Positions 16,786 to 25,282 of a stretch of 42,464 nucleotides of DNA are shown here, piece after piece (position 1 is the stretch's first letter; each line of letters starts with the position of its first letter). Position numbers and translations under genes: made by a program. Source of the stretch: Actinokineospora sp. NBRC 105648 (GTDB taxonomy: Bacteria; Actinomycetota; Actinomycetes; Mycobacteriales; Pseudonocardiaceae); the NCBI RefSeq assembly GCF_030269645.1, contig NZ_BSTR01000062.1, forward strand, positions 1 to 42,464. The letters are read 5' to 3'. A model generated the notes under the pieces. That model did no database searches. It was not told the DNA's origin and saw only the letters and a list, made by a program, of their open reading frames with translations.

Positions 16786-16919
16786 TCTAGTGAACTCGCT
16801 TCGTGTGGGGCCCCTAGAGCACCGCGGTGGGGAAAAAGCGTGGGGTGAAGGGCATCCCCACCACAGGTCAAGTTTAGCGGTGCTCTCCCCCCACACGAAG
16901 CGAGTCCACTAGATCGAGC
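16780..16919 (+). repeat. Palindromic dispersed element, copy B (140 bp)
   Basis: Outer arms GCTCGATCTAGTG (from 16780) and CACTAGATCGAGC (to 16919) continue inward through CTCGCTTCGTGTGGGG and its complement, then GAGCACCGC and GCGGTGCTC, giving an imperfect stem of about 50 bp. The ~45-bp centre holds GTGGGG-TGAAGGGCAT-CCCCAC, a second small hairpin, and AGTTTAGCGG. No open frame, transposase or clear target-site duplication is seen. The conserved tail with CCGTAGCGGG and ACCAGCGGGGTCGGCCT follows to about 16970. Confidence 0.9.
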
Positions 16920-16989
16920 ATCCGTAGCGGGGCCGCCGGTACCAGCGGGGTCGGCCTCTCCGCTGCGGTTGAGTGGGGGGTGGGTTGGG

Positions 16990-17115
16990 CCGAGTTGGCT
17001 GGACCGAGCCGAGTTGGCTGGACCGAGCCGAGTTGGTTGGCGGGCCGAGTTGGTTGGCGGGCCGAGTTGGTTGGCGGGCCGAGTTGGTTGGCGGGCCGAA
17101 CCGAGTTGGTTGGGC
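16990..17115 (+). repeat. Tandem array following element B
   Basis: Two units of an 18-19-bp type (CGAGTTGGCTGGACCGAGC) are followed by about four units of the 17-bp GAGTTGGTTGGCGGGCC. It lies between element B and the AraC-type regulator gene. An open frame continues from here into that gene but would encode only Trp/Gly/Ala repeats, so it is not taken as coding. Confidence 0.85.
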
Positions 17116-17301
17116 TGGGCTTGCTGGGTTGGACTGGCTGGGCTGGGTGAGGCTGGGGCGGGTCGCGCCTGGGTGCCGTACGTCATACCGTCGTGGCCGT
17201 CGATGTCACGCTGTGTTCCCCCGGGGGCACTCGCGTGTCATGGTGACGGTAGCTATTGGTCTGGACCTTCACCAGGTTCGGCTGGCGGGAAGGACGCGAC
17301 G

Positions 17302-18288
17302 ATGCGAGGGACGACGGTATTACCGGGGACGCCGTGTCAGGTGCCCCGGGAGGGGGAGCTGCCGGTGCACCGGTTGGAGGTGCCCGGGCCGAGTGCGCTG
17401 CCGTTCGCGGTCGGGACCTTCGAGGAGATGGGGCCGTTGTCCCGTGCCGCGTTCCCGCACCGGCACACGTTTCATGAGATTTTGCATGTCACGGGGGGTG
17501 TGGGGACGCATGTTGTCGACCTGCAGCGGTGGCAGTTGCGGCCGCCGCACCTGTGTGTGATCGCGCCTGGGCAGGTGCACCACTGGGAGGACACGCGGGG
17601 GTTGGACGGGCACGTGGTCCTGTTCACCGACGACTTCCTGATCGACCACCCGGCCGACCGCGACCTGTTGCGCAGGCTCAGCGACCGGCCGTCGCTGACC
17701 CTCGACGACGCCGCGCACCTGCGCACCACCCGGCTAATGGCCGAGTTGGACGAGGAGTACCGGGCCGGTGCCGACGGGGTCGAGTCCGTGCTCCGCGCGC
17801 TGTTGCACGTGCTCGTGGTACGTGCCGCGCGCTTGCCGCAGACCCCCGCCGCCGCTCCCCCGGCGCCCGCTCGGGCCGGGTCGGTGGCCGAGGAGTTCGC
17901 GCGGCTGATCACCCGGGTGGACCTCGGGTTGTGGTCGGTGGCCGCCTACGCCGACCACATCGGTGTGACGCCCGGGTACCTCACCGAGGCGGTCAAGGCG
18001 GCCACCGGGCGGACGCCGTCGGAGCTGGTCAGGGAGGCTCGGGCGCACGAGGCGAAACGGCTGCTCGCCAAGACCGACCTCACGGTGCGGCAGGTGGCGG
18101 GCCGGGTGGGGTTCGCCGACGCCGCGTACTTCTGCCGGTTCTTCCGGCGGGAGGCCGGGGCCAGCCCCGGGGACTTCCGGCGGCGCGGTGACACGCATGG
18201 GAACGCCGTCCACAGTGGTAATGGCCCCCGCGACATACACCACGTCCGACGGCTCCAGTCCATCGTCGCGCCCGGAAGGCCTGCGTAG
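17302..18288 (+). CDS. AraC-family transcriptional regulator
   Basis: A 328-residue regulator. The N-terminal cupin-like sensor (about 25-120) has FPHRHTFHEILHVTGG followed by IAPGQVHHWED, the usual metal or ligand pocket motifs. The C-terminal double helix-turn-helix (about 200-300) shows WSVAAYADHIGVTPGYLTEA, RAHEAKRLLAKTDLTV and GFADAAYFCRFFRREAGASP. ATG 17302 has GGAAGGA upstream. The gene ends 48 bp before the dioxygenase gene on the same strand, so local regulation of that gene, perhaps in response to an aromatic compound, is likely but inferred. Confidence 0.9.
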   Translation: MRGTTVLPGTPCQVPREGELPVHRLEVPGPSALPFAVGTFEEMGPLSRAAFPHRHTFHEILHVTGGVGTHVVDLQRWQLRPPHLCVIAPGQVHHWEDTRGLDGHVVLFTDDFLIDHPADRDLLRRLSDRPSLTLDDAAHLRTTRLMAELDEEYRAGADGVESVLRALLHVLVVRAARLPQTPAAAPPAPARAGSVAEEFARLITRVDLGLWSVAAYADHIGVTPGYLTEAVKAATGRTPSELVREARAHEAKRLLAKTDLTVRQVAGRVGFADAAYFCRFFRREAGASPGDFRRRGDTHGNAVHSGNGPRDIHHVRRLQSIVAPGRPA

Positions 18289-18336
18289 GTTCGGTGCGAT
18301 CCCCGGCGCCATCTACCCACCCACGAGGAGCAGTAC

Positions 18337-19248
18337 ATGGACGCGCCCCTGCACGGCGACCAGAGTTCTACCGAAGACCAGCCAGGCGACGGCAAGCAGA
18401 TCAGCCGCAAGGCGGTGCTGCGCGCGGCGCTCGCCGCCGGTGTCGCGGCGCCGATCGCGCTCGTCGGTGTCCCCGCCCTGGCCCGCACCCGGGCGCAGGA
18501 CGCCTCCCAGGGCGTCCTGCTCGACCTGACCCCGGACTGCAACGACGGCGACGCGCCGACGATCGAGCAGACCGAGGGCCCGTACTTCAAGCCGGGTTCG
18601 CCCGCGCGCACCTCGATCGCCGACGGCGCGGGCACCAAGCTGACCGTCACCGGCTACGTCTTCGGCCGCCAGTGCCAGCCGCTGGCCAACGTCCTGCTGG
18701 ACTTCTGGCAGGCCGACAACGCCGGTGCCTACGACAACACCACCTACCGGTTCCGCGGGCACCAGTACACCAACGCCCAGGGCCAGTACACGCTGACCAC
18801 GATCGTGCCCGGCCTCTACCCCGGCCGCACCCGGCACATCCACGTCAAGCTGCAGAACGCCAACGGCCGGATCGTCACCACCCAGCTCTACTTCCCCGGC
18901 GAGCCGCGCAACAACACCGACACGATCTACGACCCGCGGCTGCTGATGAACGTCCGCACCGTGGGCTCGGCCAAGGAGGCCAGCTACGACTTCGTGCTCA
19001 ACGTGACCGGCGTCCCGCCGACCACGACGACCACGCGGCCGACGACGACCACGTCGAACACGACCACCACCAACCCGACCACGACGACCACCACCGTCCC
19101 CCCGGGCGGCTCGTGGGCCGCGGGCACCAACTACGCCGCGGGCGCCAAGGTCACCTACGGCGGCGTCAGCTACACCTGCCTGCAGGGCCACCAGGCCCAG
19201 CCGGGCTGGGAGCCGCCGAACGTGCCCGCCCTCTGGCGCGTCGGCTAG
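18337..19248 (+). CDS. Secreted intradiol ring-cleavage dioxygenase with C-terminal CBM5/12-like module
   Basis: A 303-residue extracellular Fe(III) dioxygenase. The N-terminus has SRKAVLRAALAAG, a twin-arginine-like signal with Lys in the second position. The catalytic domain (about 70-225) has ligands Tyr132 (GAYDN), Tyr161 (GLYPGRT), His167 and His169 (RHIHV). A Thr-rich linker (about 227-256) leads to a small module with WAAGTNYAAGAKVTYGG, CLQGHQAQPGWEPP and ALW, the pattern of chitin-binding CBM5/12. The same architecture is known from a characterised Streptomyces secreted catechol dioxygenase. It probably opens catechol-type rings of lignin fragments while bound to polysaccharide. GAGGAG precedes the start; a strong hairpin follows. 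Confidence 0.9.
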   Translation: MDAPLHGDQSSTEDQPGDGKQISRKAVLRAALAAGVAAPIALVGVPALARTRAQDASQGVLLDLTPDCNDGDAPTIEQTEGPYFKPGSPARTSIADGAGTKLTVTGYVFGRQCQPLANVLLDFWQADNAGAYDNTTYRFRGHQYTNAQGQYTLTTIVPGLYPGRTRHIHVKLQNANGRIVTTQLYFPGEPRNNTDTIYDPRLLMNVRTVGSAKEASYDFVLNVTGVPPTTTTTRPTTTTSNTTTTNPTTTTTTVPPGGSWAAGTNYAAGAKVTYGGVSYTCLQGHQAQPGWEPPNVPALWRVG

Positions 19249-19260
19249 GCCCGACCGATC

Positions 19261-19303
19261 GGCCCGACGCCCTCGCGCGCTGCTGCGCGCGGGGGCGTCG
19301 GCC
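19261..19303 (+). terminator. Intrinsic terminator-like hairpin after the dioxygenase gene
   Basis: GACGCCC and GCGCGC arms pair with GCGCGC and GGGCGTC around a small loop, extended by GGCC/GGCC. The stem is about 20 bp, and starts 12 bp past the stop. A short T-poor tail follows, as is common in actinomycetes. Confidence 0.75.
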
Positions 19304-19333
19304 GTTGTCGGGCGGACGTGCCATGATCGGCGG

Positions 19334-21706
19334 GTGGTGAGCTCGCGCGCCCTGCTGGTCGGTGTCTCCGCCTACGAGGACCCGGCGTTGAGCCCGATCC
19401 CGGCGGCGCGCAACAGCCTGGCGGCCATGCGGTCGCTGCTGACCGACCCGGTGCTGTGCGGGTGGCCGCCGGACACCGTGACGGTGCTGGCCGACCCCGG
19501 CAGACCGGGGCACCTGGCCCGGCGGATCCGCGCGGCGGCCCGGGAGACCGACGGCGTGCTGCTGCTCTACTACGTCGGCCACGGCCTGCTCACCCCGCGC
19601 GGCGAGCTGTGCCTGGCGGTGGCCGACACCGCCGCCGACGACCCGGACTACACCGGCCTGCCGTTCGGCTGGATCAAGGACGCGCTGCGGGAGAGCCCGG
19701 CGCGGGTGCGGCTGGTGATCCTGGACTGCTGCTACGCGGGCCGGGCCATCGAGGCGCTGGCGGCGCCGGAGGACATCGCCGACGCCACGCACGCCGAGGG
19801 CAGCTACACCCTCACCGCGACCACCCCGAACCACACCGCGCACTTCGACCCGGCCGACGAGCTGGCCTGCACCACGTTCACCGGCCAGCTGATCGAGCTC
19901 ACCCGCGCGGGCATCCCGGGTGGTCCGCCGAAGATCACGTTGAGCGCGCTCTACCCGCACCTGCGGCGCAGGCTCGTCGGGCTGGGCATGCCGCACCCGA
20001 ACCAGCGCGGCACCGACACCGCCGACCACTACGTCTTCGCCACCAACGCCCACCACGCGGACGGCCACCAGCTCGCGAGCGCGGCCGCCGCGTGGGCCCG
20101 CCGCGGCGACGCGCGGTGCGACGAGCAGCTGTTCGAGGAGGCCGAGGCGGCGTTCCGGGAGGCGATCCGGCTGGACCCGACCGCCGCGTCGGTGCACGTC
20201 GGGCTGGGCAACGCCCTGCTGGCCCAGCGCAGGTCCGCCGAGGCCGAGGACGCCTACCGCGCCGCGCTGGCGATCGACCCGGAGTACCCGCCCGCGCGGG
20301 CCGGGCTGGGCGAGGCCTTCCTCGACCGCGACATGCTCGCCGAGGCCGAGGCGGAGATCCGCACCGCCATCCGGCTCGAGCCGAACCGCGCCGAGCCCGT
20401 GCTTGCCCTGGGCCACCTGCTCGACCAAGCCGAGCGCTGGCCCGAGGCGGCCGCCGCATACCAAGCGGCGGTGCGGCTCAGCCCGGCGGACCCGTTCGCG
20501 CACACCTGCCTCGGCGACATGCGCTTCGAGCAGGACGACTTCCCCGGCGCGGAGACCGCCTACCGCGAGGCCATCCGGCTCGACCCGGACGACGCCGCGG
20601 CGCTGCTGGGCCTGGCCCGCACTCTGCGCGCGCAGGAGCGCTGGGAGCAGGCCGAAGATGCCTGCCGCGCCGCACTGGGCACCGACCCCGCGGCACACGT
20701 GGAACTGGGTGCGGTGCTGGCGGGCCAATCCCGCGTGGCCGAAGCGGAAGCGGCCTACCGCGAGGCCGCCCGACTCGACCCCGACTTCATACTGGCGCAG
20801 CTGAGCCTGGTGGAGCTGCTGCACGCCATACCGGGCCGCGAACCGGACGCGGCGGCGGCCTGCCTACGGGTGATCGAACTGGAACCCGACAACGCGAGCA
20901 CCCACTGCAGGCTGGGACATCTGCTGCTGACCCAGGAACACGACGACGCGGCCGAAGCGGCATTCCGCACCGCGCTGCGCTTGGCCCCCGGACTGGTGGA
21001 CGCGCACATCGGCCTGGCCGACTGCCTGGTCGATCGCGGCCTGTACGCCGAGGCCGAGGACGCGCTGCGCGCGGCCGTACGGCTGGAGCCGGAAAACGCG
21101 TACGCCCACTTCCTGCTCGGCGAGACGTGGTGGGCGCGCGGCCAGTTCCGCGAGGCCGAGCAGGCCCAGCGCGAGGCACTCCGCCTCGCCCCGCGCATGC
21201 GGGTCGCGGCGCTGCGCCTGGGCGACGCACTTCGCGAACAACACCGGTTCGCCGAGGCCGTCACGCACTACCACGCCCTGGTCCGGGCCGACCCGTCCGA
21301 CGGCCGCGCCCACCTGGGCCTGGGCGAGTGCGAGTACGCGCGCGGCTGGTACACCGAGGCCGAGGACGCGTTCCGGGCAGCGGTCGCACTGCTGCCCGGC
21401 TCCAACGAGGCCCACCGCGCACTCGGTCTGGCCCTCACCAAGCGCGACCTCCTCGGCGAAGCGGAAAGCGCGCTGCGCACGGCGATCGACATCACGCCGC
21501 ACGACCACGCCGCCCACCTCGGCCTGGGCCGCGTCCTGGCCAAACGCGGCAGACTCACCGAATCCGAAACCGCCTACCGCGAGTCGCTGCGACAGGCACC
21601 GGGCTGGGGAATGGCCCACCGCGAACTCGGTGATGTGCTGCGCGCGCAGGGCCGGGTGCACGAGGCCGAGTCCGCCTACCGCCAAGCAACCCGCAGCACG
21701 GACTGA
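19334..21706 (+). CDS. Caspase-like peptidase (C14) fused to a long TPR array
   Basis: A 790-residue cytoplasmic protein with no signal peptide or membrane helix. Residues 1-230 form a caspase-like domain: RALLVGVSAYED at the first strand, His83 in LLYYVGHGLL, and Cys133 in LVILDCCYAGRA. Both dyad residues are present, so it should be an active cysteine protease. Residues about 240-790 are some 16 tetratricopeptide repeats (recurrent AEAEDAYRAALAIDPE-type units), suited to binding a partner or substrate. Caspase-TPR and TPR-CHAT proteins act as activated proteases in bacterial death or defence systems, but this one has no obvious sensor partner apart from its own TPRs. The adjacent AbiE-like pair is convergent. 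GTG 19334 start has weak ribosome-site support. Confidence 0.88.
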   Translation: MVSSRALLVGVSAYEDPALSPIPAARNSLAAMRSLLTDPVLCGWPPDTVTVLADPGRPGHLARRIRAAARETDGVLLLYYVGHGLLTPRGELCLAVADTAADDPDYTGLPFGWIKDALRESPARVRLVILDCCYAGRAIEALAAPEDIADATHAEGSYTLTATTPNHTAHFDPADELACTTFTGQLIELTRAGIPGGPPKITLSALYPHLRRRLVGLGMPHPNQRGTDTADHYVFATNAHHADGHQLASAAAAWARRGDARCDEQLFEEAEAAFREAIRLDPTAASVHVGLGNALLAQRRSAEAEDAYRAALAIDPEYPPARAGLGEAFLDRDMLAEAEAEIRTAIRLEPNRAEPVLALGHLLDQAERWPEAAAAYQAAVRLSPADPFAHTCLGDMRFEQDDFPGAETAYREAIRLDPDDAAALLGLARTLRAQERWEQAEDACRAALGTDPAAHVELGAVLAGQSRVAEAEAAYREAARLDPDFILAQLSLVELLHAIPGREPDAAAACLRVIELEPDNASTHCRLGHLLLTQEHDDAAEAAFRTALRLAPGLVDAHIGLADCLVDRGLYAEAEDALRAAVRLEPENAYAHFLLGETWWARGQFREAEQAQREALRLAPRMRVAALRLGDALREQHRFAEAVTHYHALVRADPSDGRAHLGLGECEYARGWYTEAEDAFRAAVALLPGSNEAHRALGLALTKRDLLGEAESALRTAIDITPHDHAAHLGLGRVLAKRGRLTESETAYRESLRQAPGWGMAHRELGDVLRAQGRVHEAESAYRQATRSTD

Positions 21707-21711
21707 CGAGC

Positions 21712-21732
21712 GACCACGTCGGGACAGTGGTC
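21712..21732. terminator. Short hairpin between convergent genes
   Basis: GACCAC (21712-21717) and GTGGTC (21727-21732) flank a 9-nt loop in the 57-bp gap between the caspase-TPR and AbiEii-like stop codons. It is a weak stem; bidirectional termination is possible. Confidence 0.3.
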
Positions 21733-21763
21733 ACTGGCCCTCGCACGTATCGGACAGCGGTTC

Positions 21764-22693
21764 TTACTGCCAGATCTGCTGGTCCGGATGCCACACCCCA
21801 GTCGGCGGTCGCGACTTCAGGAGCGGAGTGAGGAAAGCATCAGCGAGTCCACTCGCACCGGCCAGACTCCGCAGCTCCGGCGGGAGCTCGCTGACACCTT
21901 GAGCGGCCCTTCGATAGCCCCCGGTCCAAGACTGGAGGTCGGGTACCTGGAACCTGTCAGGCAGCTCCACGACCATGCCCCGCCCCGTCCGGCGATCGAC
22001 TTCATCGCGCAGGATGTGGTGCACCTTGGTGCCCACCAATGGCACGTTCAGCGCGAACAGGATCAGGTCCACGAGGTCCTTGTACTGCGTGGATGGATTC
22101 CCCCCAGCTCTGTGGCGCTCGTACATCGCGCAGATCTTCTCGGCGACATGGTCCTCGATCGGGAACACCCGGGCTGCGGGCCAGGGATCACAGTCGGTTG
22201 CGAACGCGGGTTCCAGCGGCTCGGTGGTGACCACCCCACGCGGCATTTGCCGGGACACGACGACGTCGACGTTGACCGTGTGCTTGAGCGGGGCGTTCTC
22301 GAACATCGCCATGAAACGGACTTTGCGGGTCGGACGCTCGACGTGGGTCTGTTGAGAGGTGCTGATGTGGTCGAACCAGATCTCGTCGTCGAGGCGCAAC
22401 GCAGCCGCGGTCCGCAGTGCCGCGACGGCGGCGTCCGTGGTGGCCTGGGTGCTGAGCAGGTCGATGTCGGTCGAGTAGCGGGCCGTCGGCCAGCGCACGA
22501 GCAAAGCCTGGCCGCCCTTGAGGACCCAGTCCACCGCCTCGTCGCCGTGGAAGACCCGGGCGATCAGCCGTCGGTGGAAGTGCAGCTGGAGCAGTTCACC
22601 AACGGGGGCGCCGGTCTCCTTGGACCTGATCTTCGCCCTGTTCTTCTGCGAGGCGAGGTAACCACCTGGGGTCCTCGGCCGCTGCGATGTCAT
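21764..22693 (-). CDS. abiEii: AbiEii/AbiGii-type nucleotidyltransferase toxin
   Basis: A 309-residue predicted nucleotidyltransferase, the toxin of an AbiE-type (type IV) toxin-antitoxin system. Family motifs are visible in order: KGGQALL (59-65), RYSTDIDLLS with Asp76 and Asp78 as metal ligands, HVAEKICAMYE with Lys186, and YKDLVDLILFA with Asp206/Asp209. Start at ATG 22693 or 22702. Either start lies inside the upstream antitoxin gene, giving a 98- or 107-nt overlap in another frame, which is much longer than a normal coupling overlap. GC at third positions looks lower than in the neighbours, suggesting acquisition. Characterised relatives add nucleotides to tRNA; the activity here is inferred from family. 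Confidence 0.87.
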   Translation of the reverse strand: MTSQRPRTPGGYLASQKNRAKIRSKETGAPVGELLQLHFHRRLIARVFHGDEAVDWVLKGGQALLVRWPTARYSTDIDLLSTQATTDAAVAALRTAAALRLDDEIWFDHISTSQQTHVERPTRKVRFMAMFENAPLKHTVNVDVVVSRQMPRGVVTTEPLEPAFATDCDPWPAARVFPIEDHVAEKICAMYERHRAGGNPSTQYKDLVDLILFALNVPLVGTKVHHILRDEVDRRTGRGMVVELPDRFQVPDLQSWTGGYRRAAQGVSELPPELRSLAGASGLADAFLTPLLKSRPPTGVWHPDQQIWQ

Positions 22694-23525
22694 GGTCGAC
22701 ATCGTGGCCTGCCTCGTGTCCGGCAGCGAACCGAAGGCCCTTGGCGACAACGCTTCCGGATTCAGCGCCCAAGCCCAAATCGTGGAGCAGCCCTCTCAAC
22801 CCCTGAAGTGTGCCCGGCGCTTGATGATTCACAGCCCACCAGAGCGCGGCACTAGCGCGTGGAGGCGACGGCCTGTGCGCGAGTTGGGCGGTCGTGGTCC
22901 CGATCTCGGCGAGCAACCGGTCGAGCAATGCCTCGCCGTCGCCCGGGCGGCGGACGCCGTAGCGCAGCGCGTGTGGCCCGATCCGCTCGGCCAAGACATC
23001 CAGGCGCACGAGGTTCGCCTCGACGGCGTCCCGGATGATCATGGCGAGGTGGCTGCCGTCGAGGTGCTGGTCGAGCAGGTCGCAGATGGTTCGCAGCGCT
23101 GTAGTCACGGGCAGGCCATCGAGCACCACCACGTCGCTGTCGGACAAGCGCGCGGTCTTGAACCACAGGTCTGGGTCACGGCTGGTGCGCCTGCGCGGCA
23201 CAGTCATCGCAATGCGGTCGTTGACCAACTCCCCGAGCCCGTGCAACCGCGCGGCGGACTGGTGGGAGAGCACTCCACCGTCCGGATCGAGCGGAGGTCG
23301 TCTCCATGCCGCGTCGGCTGCGTTGAGAGCCAGCCAGGCGGCCTGTTCCGCGCGAGCCTCGGTCACCGCCGCGGTGGTGGCGGCATAGACACCCCGACGG
23401 ACCCGGTCGACATAACCGGCCCGTTCCAGCCGGAGCAGGGTGACGCCATCCACGTCGAGGTCGCCTGCCTGCCGAGACGTGACCATGCCCCACTGCTCAG
23501 CGGTGAACTCGCTGAGCAGCCTCAT
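22596..23525 (-). CDS. abiEi: AbiEi-type antitoxin/transcriptional repressor
   Basis: A 309-residue protein. The N-terminal winged helix (about 5-48) with MVTSRQAGDL, TLLRLERAGYVDRVRRGVY matches the AbiEi_4-type antitoxin domain. The middle has VLSHQSAARLHGL and DGLPVTTALRTICDLLDQH, typical of the C-terminal part of this family. ATG 23525 is chosen for the GGAG 14 bases upstream; an ATG at 23543 is also possible. The last ~32 residues are read from the same DNA as the start of the toxin in another frame. Members repress their own operon; an inverted repeat at 23554-23592 is a candidate operator. Confidence 0.85.
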   Translation of the reverse strand: MRLLSEFTAEQWGMVTSRQAGDLDVDGVTLLRLERAGYVDRVRRGVYAATTAAVTEARAEQAAWLALNAADAAWRRPPLDPDGGVLSHQSAARLHGLGELVNDRIAMTVPRRRTSRDPDLWFKTARLSDSDVVVLDGLPVTTALRTICDLLDQHLDGSHLAMIIRDAVEANLVRLDVLAERIGPHALRYGVRRPGDGEALLDRLLAEIGTTTAQLAHRPSPPRASAALWWAVNHQAPGTLQGLRGLLHDLGLGAESGSVVAKGLRFAAGHEAGHDVDHDIAAAEDPRWLPRLAEEQGEDQVQGDRRPRW

Positions 23526-23553
23526 CGCTCGTCCCATCTCCACACAGCATAGA

Positions 23554-23592
23554 TTACACCTAAGTGCAGCATTATTTACCTTCAGGGTGTAA
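23554..23592 (-). promoter_or_regulatory. Candidate AbiEi operator and promoter
   Basis: TTACACC (23554-23560) and GGTGTAA (23586-23592) form an inverted repeat around 25 unusually AT-rich bases, just upstream of the antitoxin gene. On the minus strand TTGTTA and TAATGC are spaced 15 bp and could be -35 and -10 elements within it. AbiEi proteins are known to autoregulate through inverted repeats, so the position is apt. Function is inferred. Confidence 0.5.
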
Positions 23593-23821
23593 CAATCGCT
23601 GTCGACTAGTGAGATAAAAGCTGCGTCGCCGACCTCACGTCTGGGTTGGGCTCACTCATGCCAGCCTGCTGGATCGGCCTCACCACCCCAGGTCGCGGGG
23701 CAGCGGCGCTAGGACGGCAGTGCAGTCGTGCTGTTCACCGGTGAACCACCGCCGCGCCCGCGTTGCCGGTGGGCGGTCGGTGGAGCAGGCTCCGACGCAG
23801 GGCTCGGTGATGGAGGCGCAG

Positions 23822-25282
23822 ATGGGACTGCTCGACGGCGGCGCGTGGCTGGGCAAGGTCTGGACCGGCGTTTGGACCGACGGTGCAGGCGGGACCTACA
23901 CCGCCGTGGAGCCGGCGACCGGGCAGTCGTTGGGGGAGGTCGGGAAGGCCACGCCCGAGGACGTCCACGCCGCGGCCACGCGGGCTGTGGTGGCGCGGCG
24001 GGAGTGGGCGGCGGCGCCGTTCGAGGAGCGGGCGGCGGTGTTGCGGCGGGCCGGTGACCTGCTGGTCGAGCACGGCGAGGAGATCAAGGACTGGCTGTCC
24101 CGCGAGTCCGGCGCGATCCGGCCGTTCGGCCAGTTCCAGGTCCACACCAGCGCCCAGGAGTGCTACGAGGCCGCCGCGCTGCCCTCGCACCCCTACGGCG
24201 AGCTGCTGCGCACCGGCGCACCCCGCTTGTCCTTCGCGCGCCGCCTGCCCGTGGGGGTGGTCGGGGTGATCGCGCCGTTCAACGTGCCGACGATCCTCTC
24301 GATCCGCGCGGTGGCGCCCGCGTTGGCGCTGGGCAACGCGGTGATCCTCAAGCCGGACCCGCGCACGGCGATCTCCGGTGGCGCGGTCTTCGCGCGGGTC
24401 TTCGAGGAGGCCGGTCTGCCCGCCGGTGTGCTGCAGGTGCTGCCCGGTGGTGCCGACGTCGGTGAGGCGCTGGTGGTCGAGCCCGCCGTGCGGGTGATCG
24501 CGTTCACCGGTTCCACGCGCGCGGGCCGTGCGGTGGGGGCGTTGGCGGGCAAGCACCTCAAGCGGGCGCACCTGGAGCTGGGCGGCAACTCCGCGCTCGT
24601 CGTGTTCCCGGATGTGGACGTCACCGCGGCGGCGTCGGTGGGGGCGTGGGGGACGTTCACCCACTCCGGTCAGATCTGCATGGCGACCAGCAGGCACCTG
24701 GTGCACGAGTCGATCGCCGAGGAGTACACGGCGGTGCTGGCGGCGAAGGTGGGCGGCCTCCCGGTCGGCGACCCGTTCCGGGCCGAGGTCGCGCTCGGTC
24801 CGCTGATCGACGCGGGCCAGCGCGACCGGGTGCACGGCCTGGTCACCGCCAGCGTCGACAGTGGCGCCACGGTGCGCACGGGCGGGACGTACGAGGGCCT
24901 GTTCTACCGGCCGACGGTGCTGGGCGAGGTGCCGGTGGACGCGCCCGCGTACCGGGAGGAGATCTTCGGACCGGTCGCCCCGGTCACCGCCTTCCGCGAC
25001 CTCGACCAGGTCGCCGACTTGGCGGGCGGCACGGACTACGGCCTGTCGCTGGGGATCCTGACCCGCGACGTCACCGCGGGCCTGGCGCTGGCCGAGCGGG
25101 TGCCGACCGGACTGGTGCACATCAACGACCAGACGGTCAACGACGAGGCCACCGCGCCGTTCGGCGGGCTGGGCTCCTCGGGCACCGGCTCCCGGCACGG
25201 CGGGCCGCAGGCGAACATCGAGGCGTTCACCGAGACGCAGTGGGTCACGCTGCGCGGGGATTTGCCGGTGTACCCGTTCTGA
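23822..25282 (+). CDS. Aldehyde dehydrogenase, benzaldehyde-dehydrogenase-like
   Basis: A 486-residue NAD(P)-dependent aldehyde dehydrogenase. It has IAPFNVP with Asn154 (oxyanion), FTGSTRAGRAV (cofactor loop), LELGGNS with Glu252 (general base), and SGQICMATSR with nucleophile Cys286. GQICM after the Gly matches benzaldehyde/vanillin-type subfamilies more than betaine-type enzymes, so an aromatic aldehyde is a reasonable guess; it might complement the aromatic-ring dioxygenase upstream. ATG 23822 is preferred since GGAGG lies five bases before it; ATG 23810 is possible. It stands alone, followed by a 695-bp gene-free stretch. Confidence 0.92.
   Translation: MGLLDGGAWLGKVWTGVWTDGAGGTYTAVEPATGQSLGEVGKATPEDVHAAATRAVVARREWAAAPFEERAAVLRRAGDLLVEHGEEIKDWLSRESGAIRPFGQFQVHTSAQECYEAAALPSHPYGELLRTGAPRLSFARRLPVGVVGVIAPFNVPTILSIRAVAPALALGNAVILKPDPRTAISGGAVFARVFEEAGLPAGVLQVLPGGADVGEALVVEPAVRVIAFTGSTRAGRAVGALAGKHLKRAHLELGGNSALVVFPDVDVTAAASVGAWGTFTHSGQICMATSRHLVHESIAEEYTAVLAAKVGGLPVGDPFRAEVALGPLIDAGQRDRVHGLVTASVDSGATVRTGGTYEGLFYRPTVLGEVPVDAPAYREEIFGPVAPVTAFRDLDQVADLAGGTDYGLSLGILTRDVTAGLALAERVPTGLVHINDQTVNDEATAPFGGLGSSGTGSRHGGPQANIEAFTETQWVTLRGDLPVYPF

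Noticed and set aside
16969..17301. N-terminal extension of the AraC regulator through the tandem array
   Set aside because: The extension only translates the GAGTTGG-type repeats into Trp/Gly/Ala strings; ATG 17302 has a ribosome site and begins the usual cupin region.
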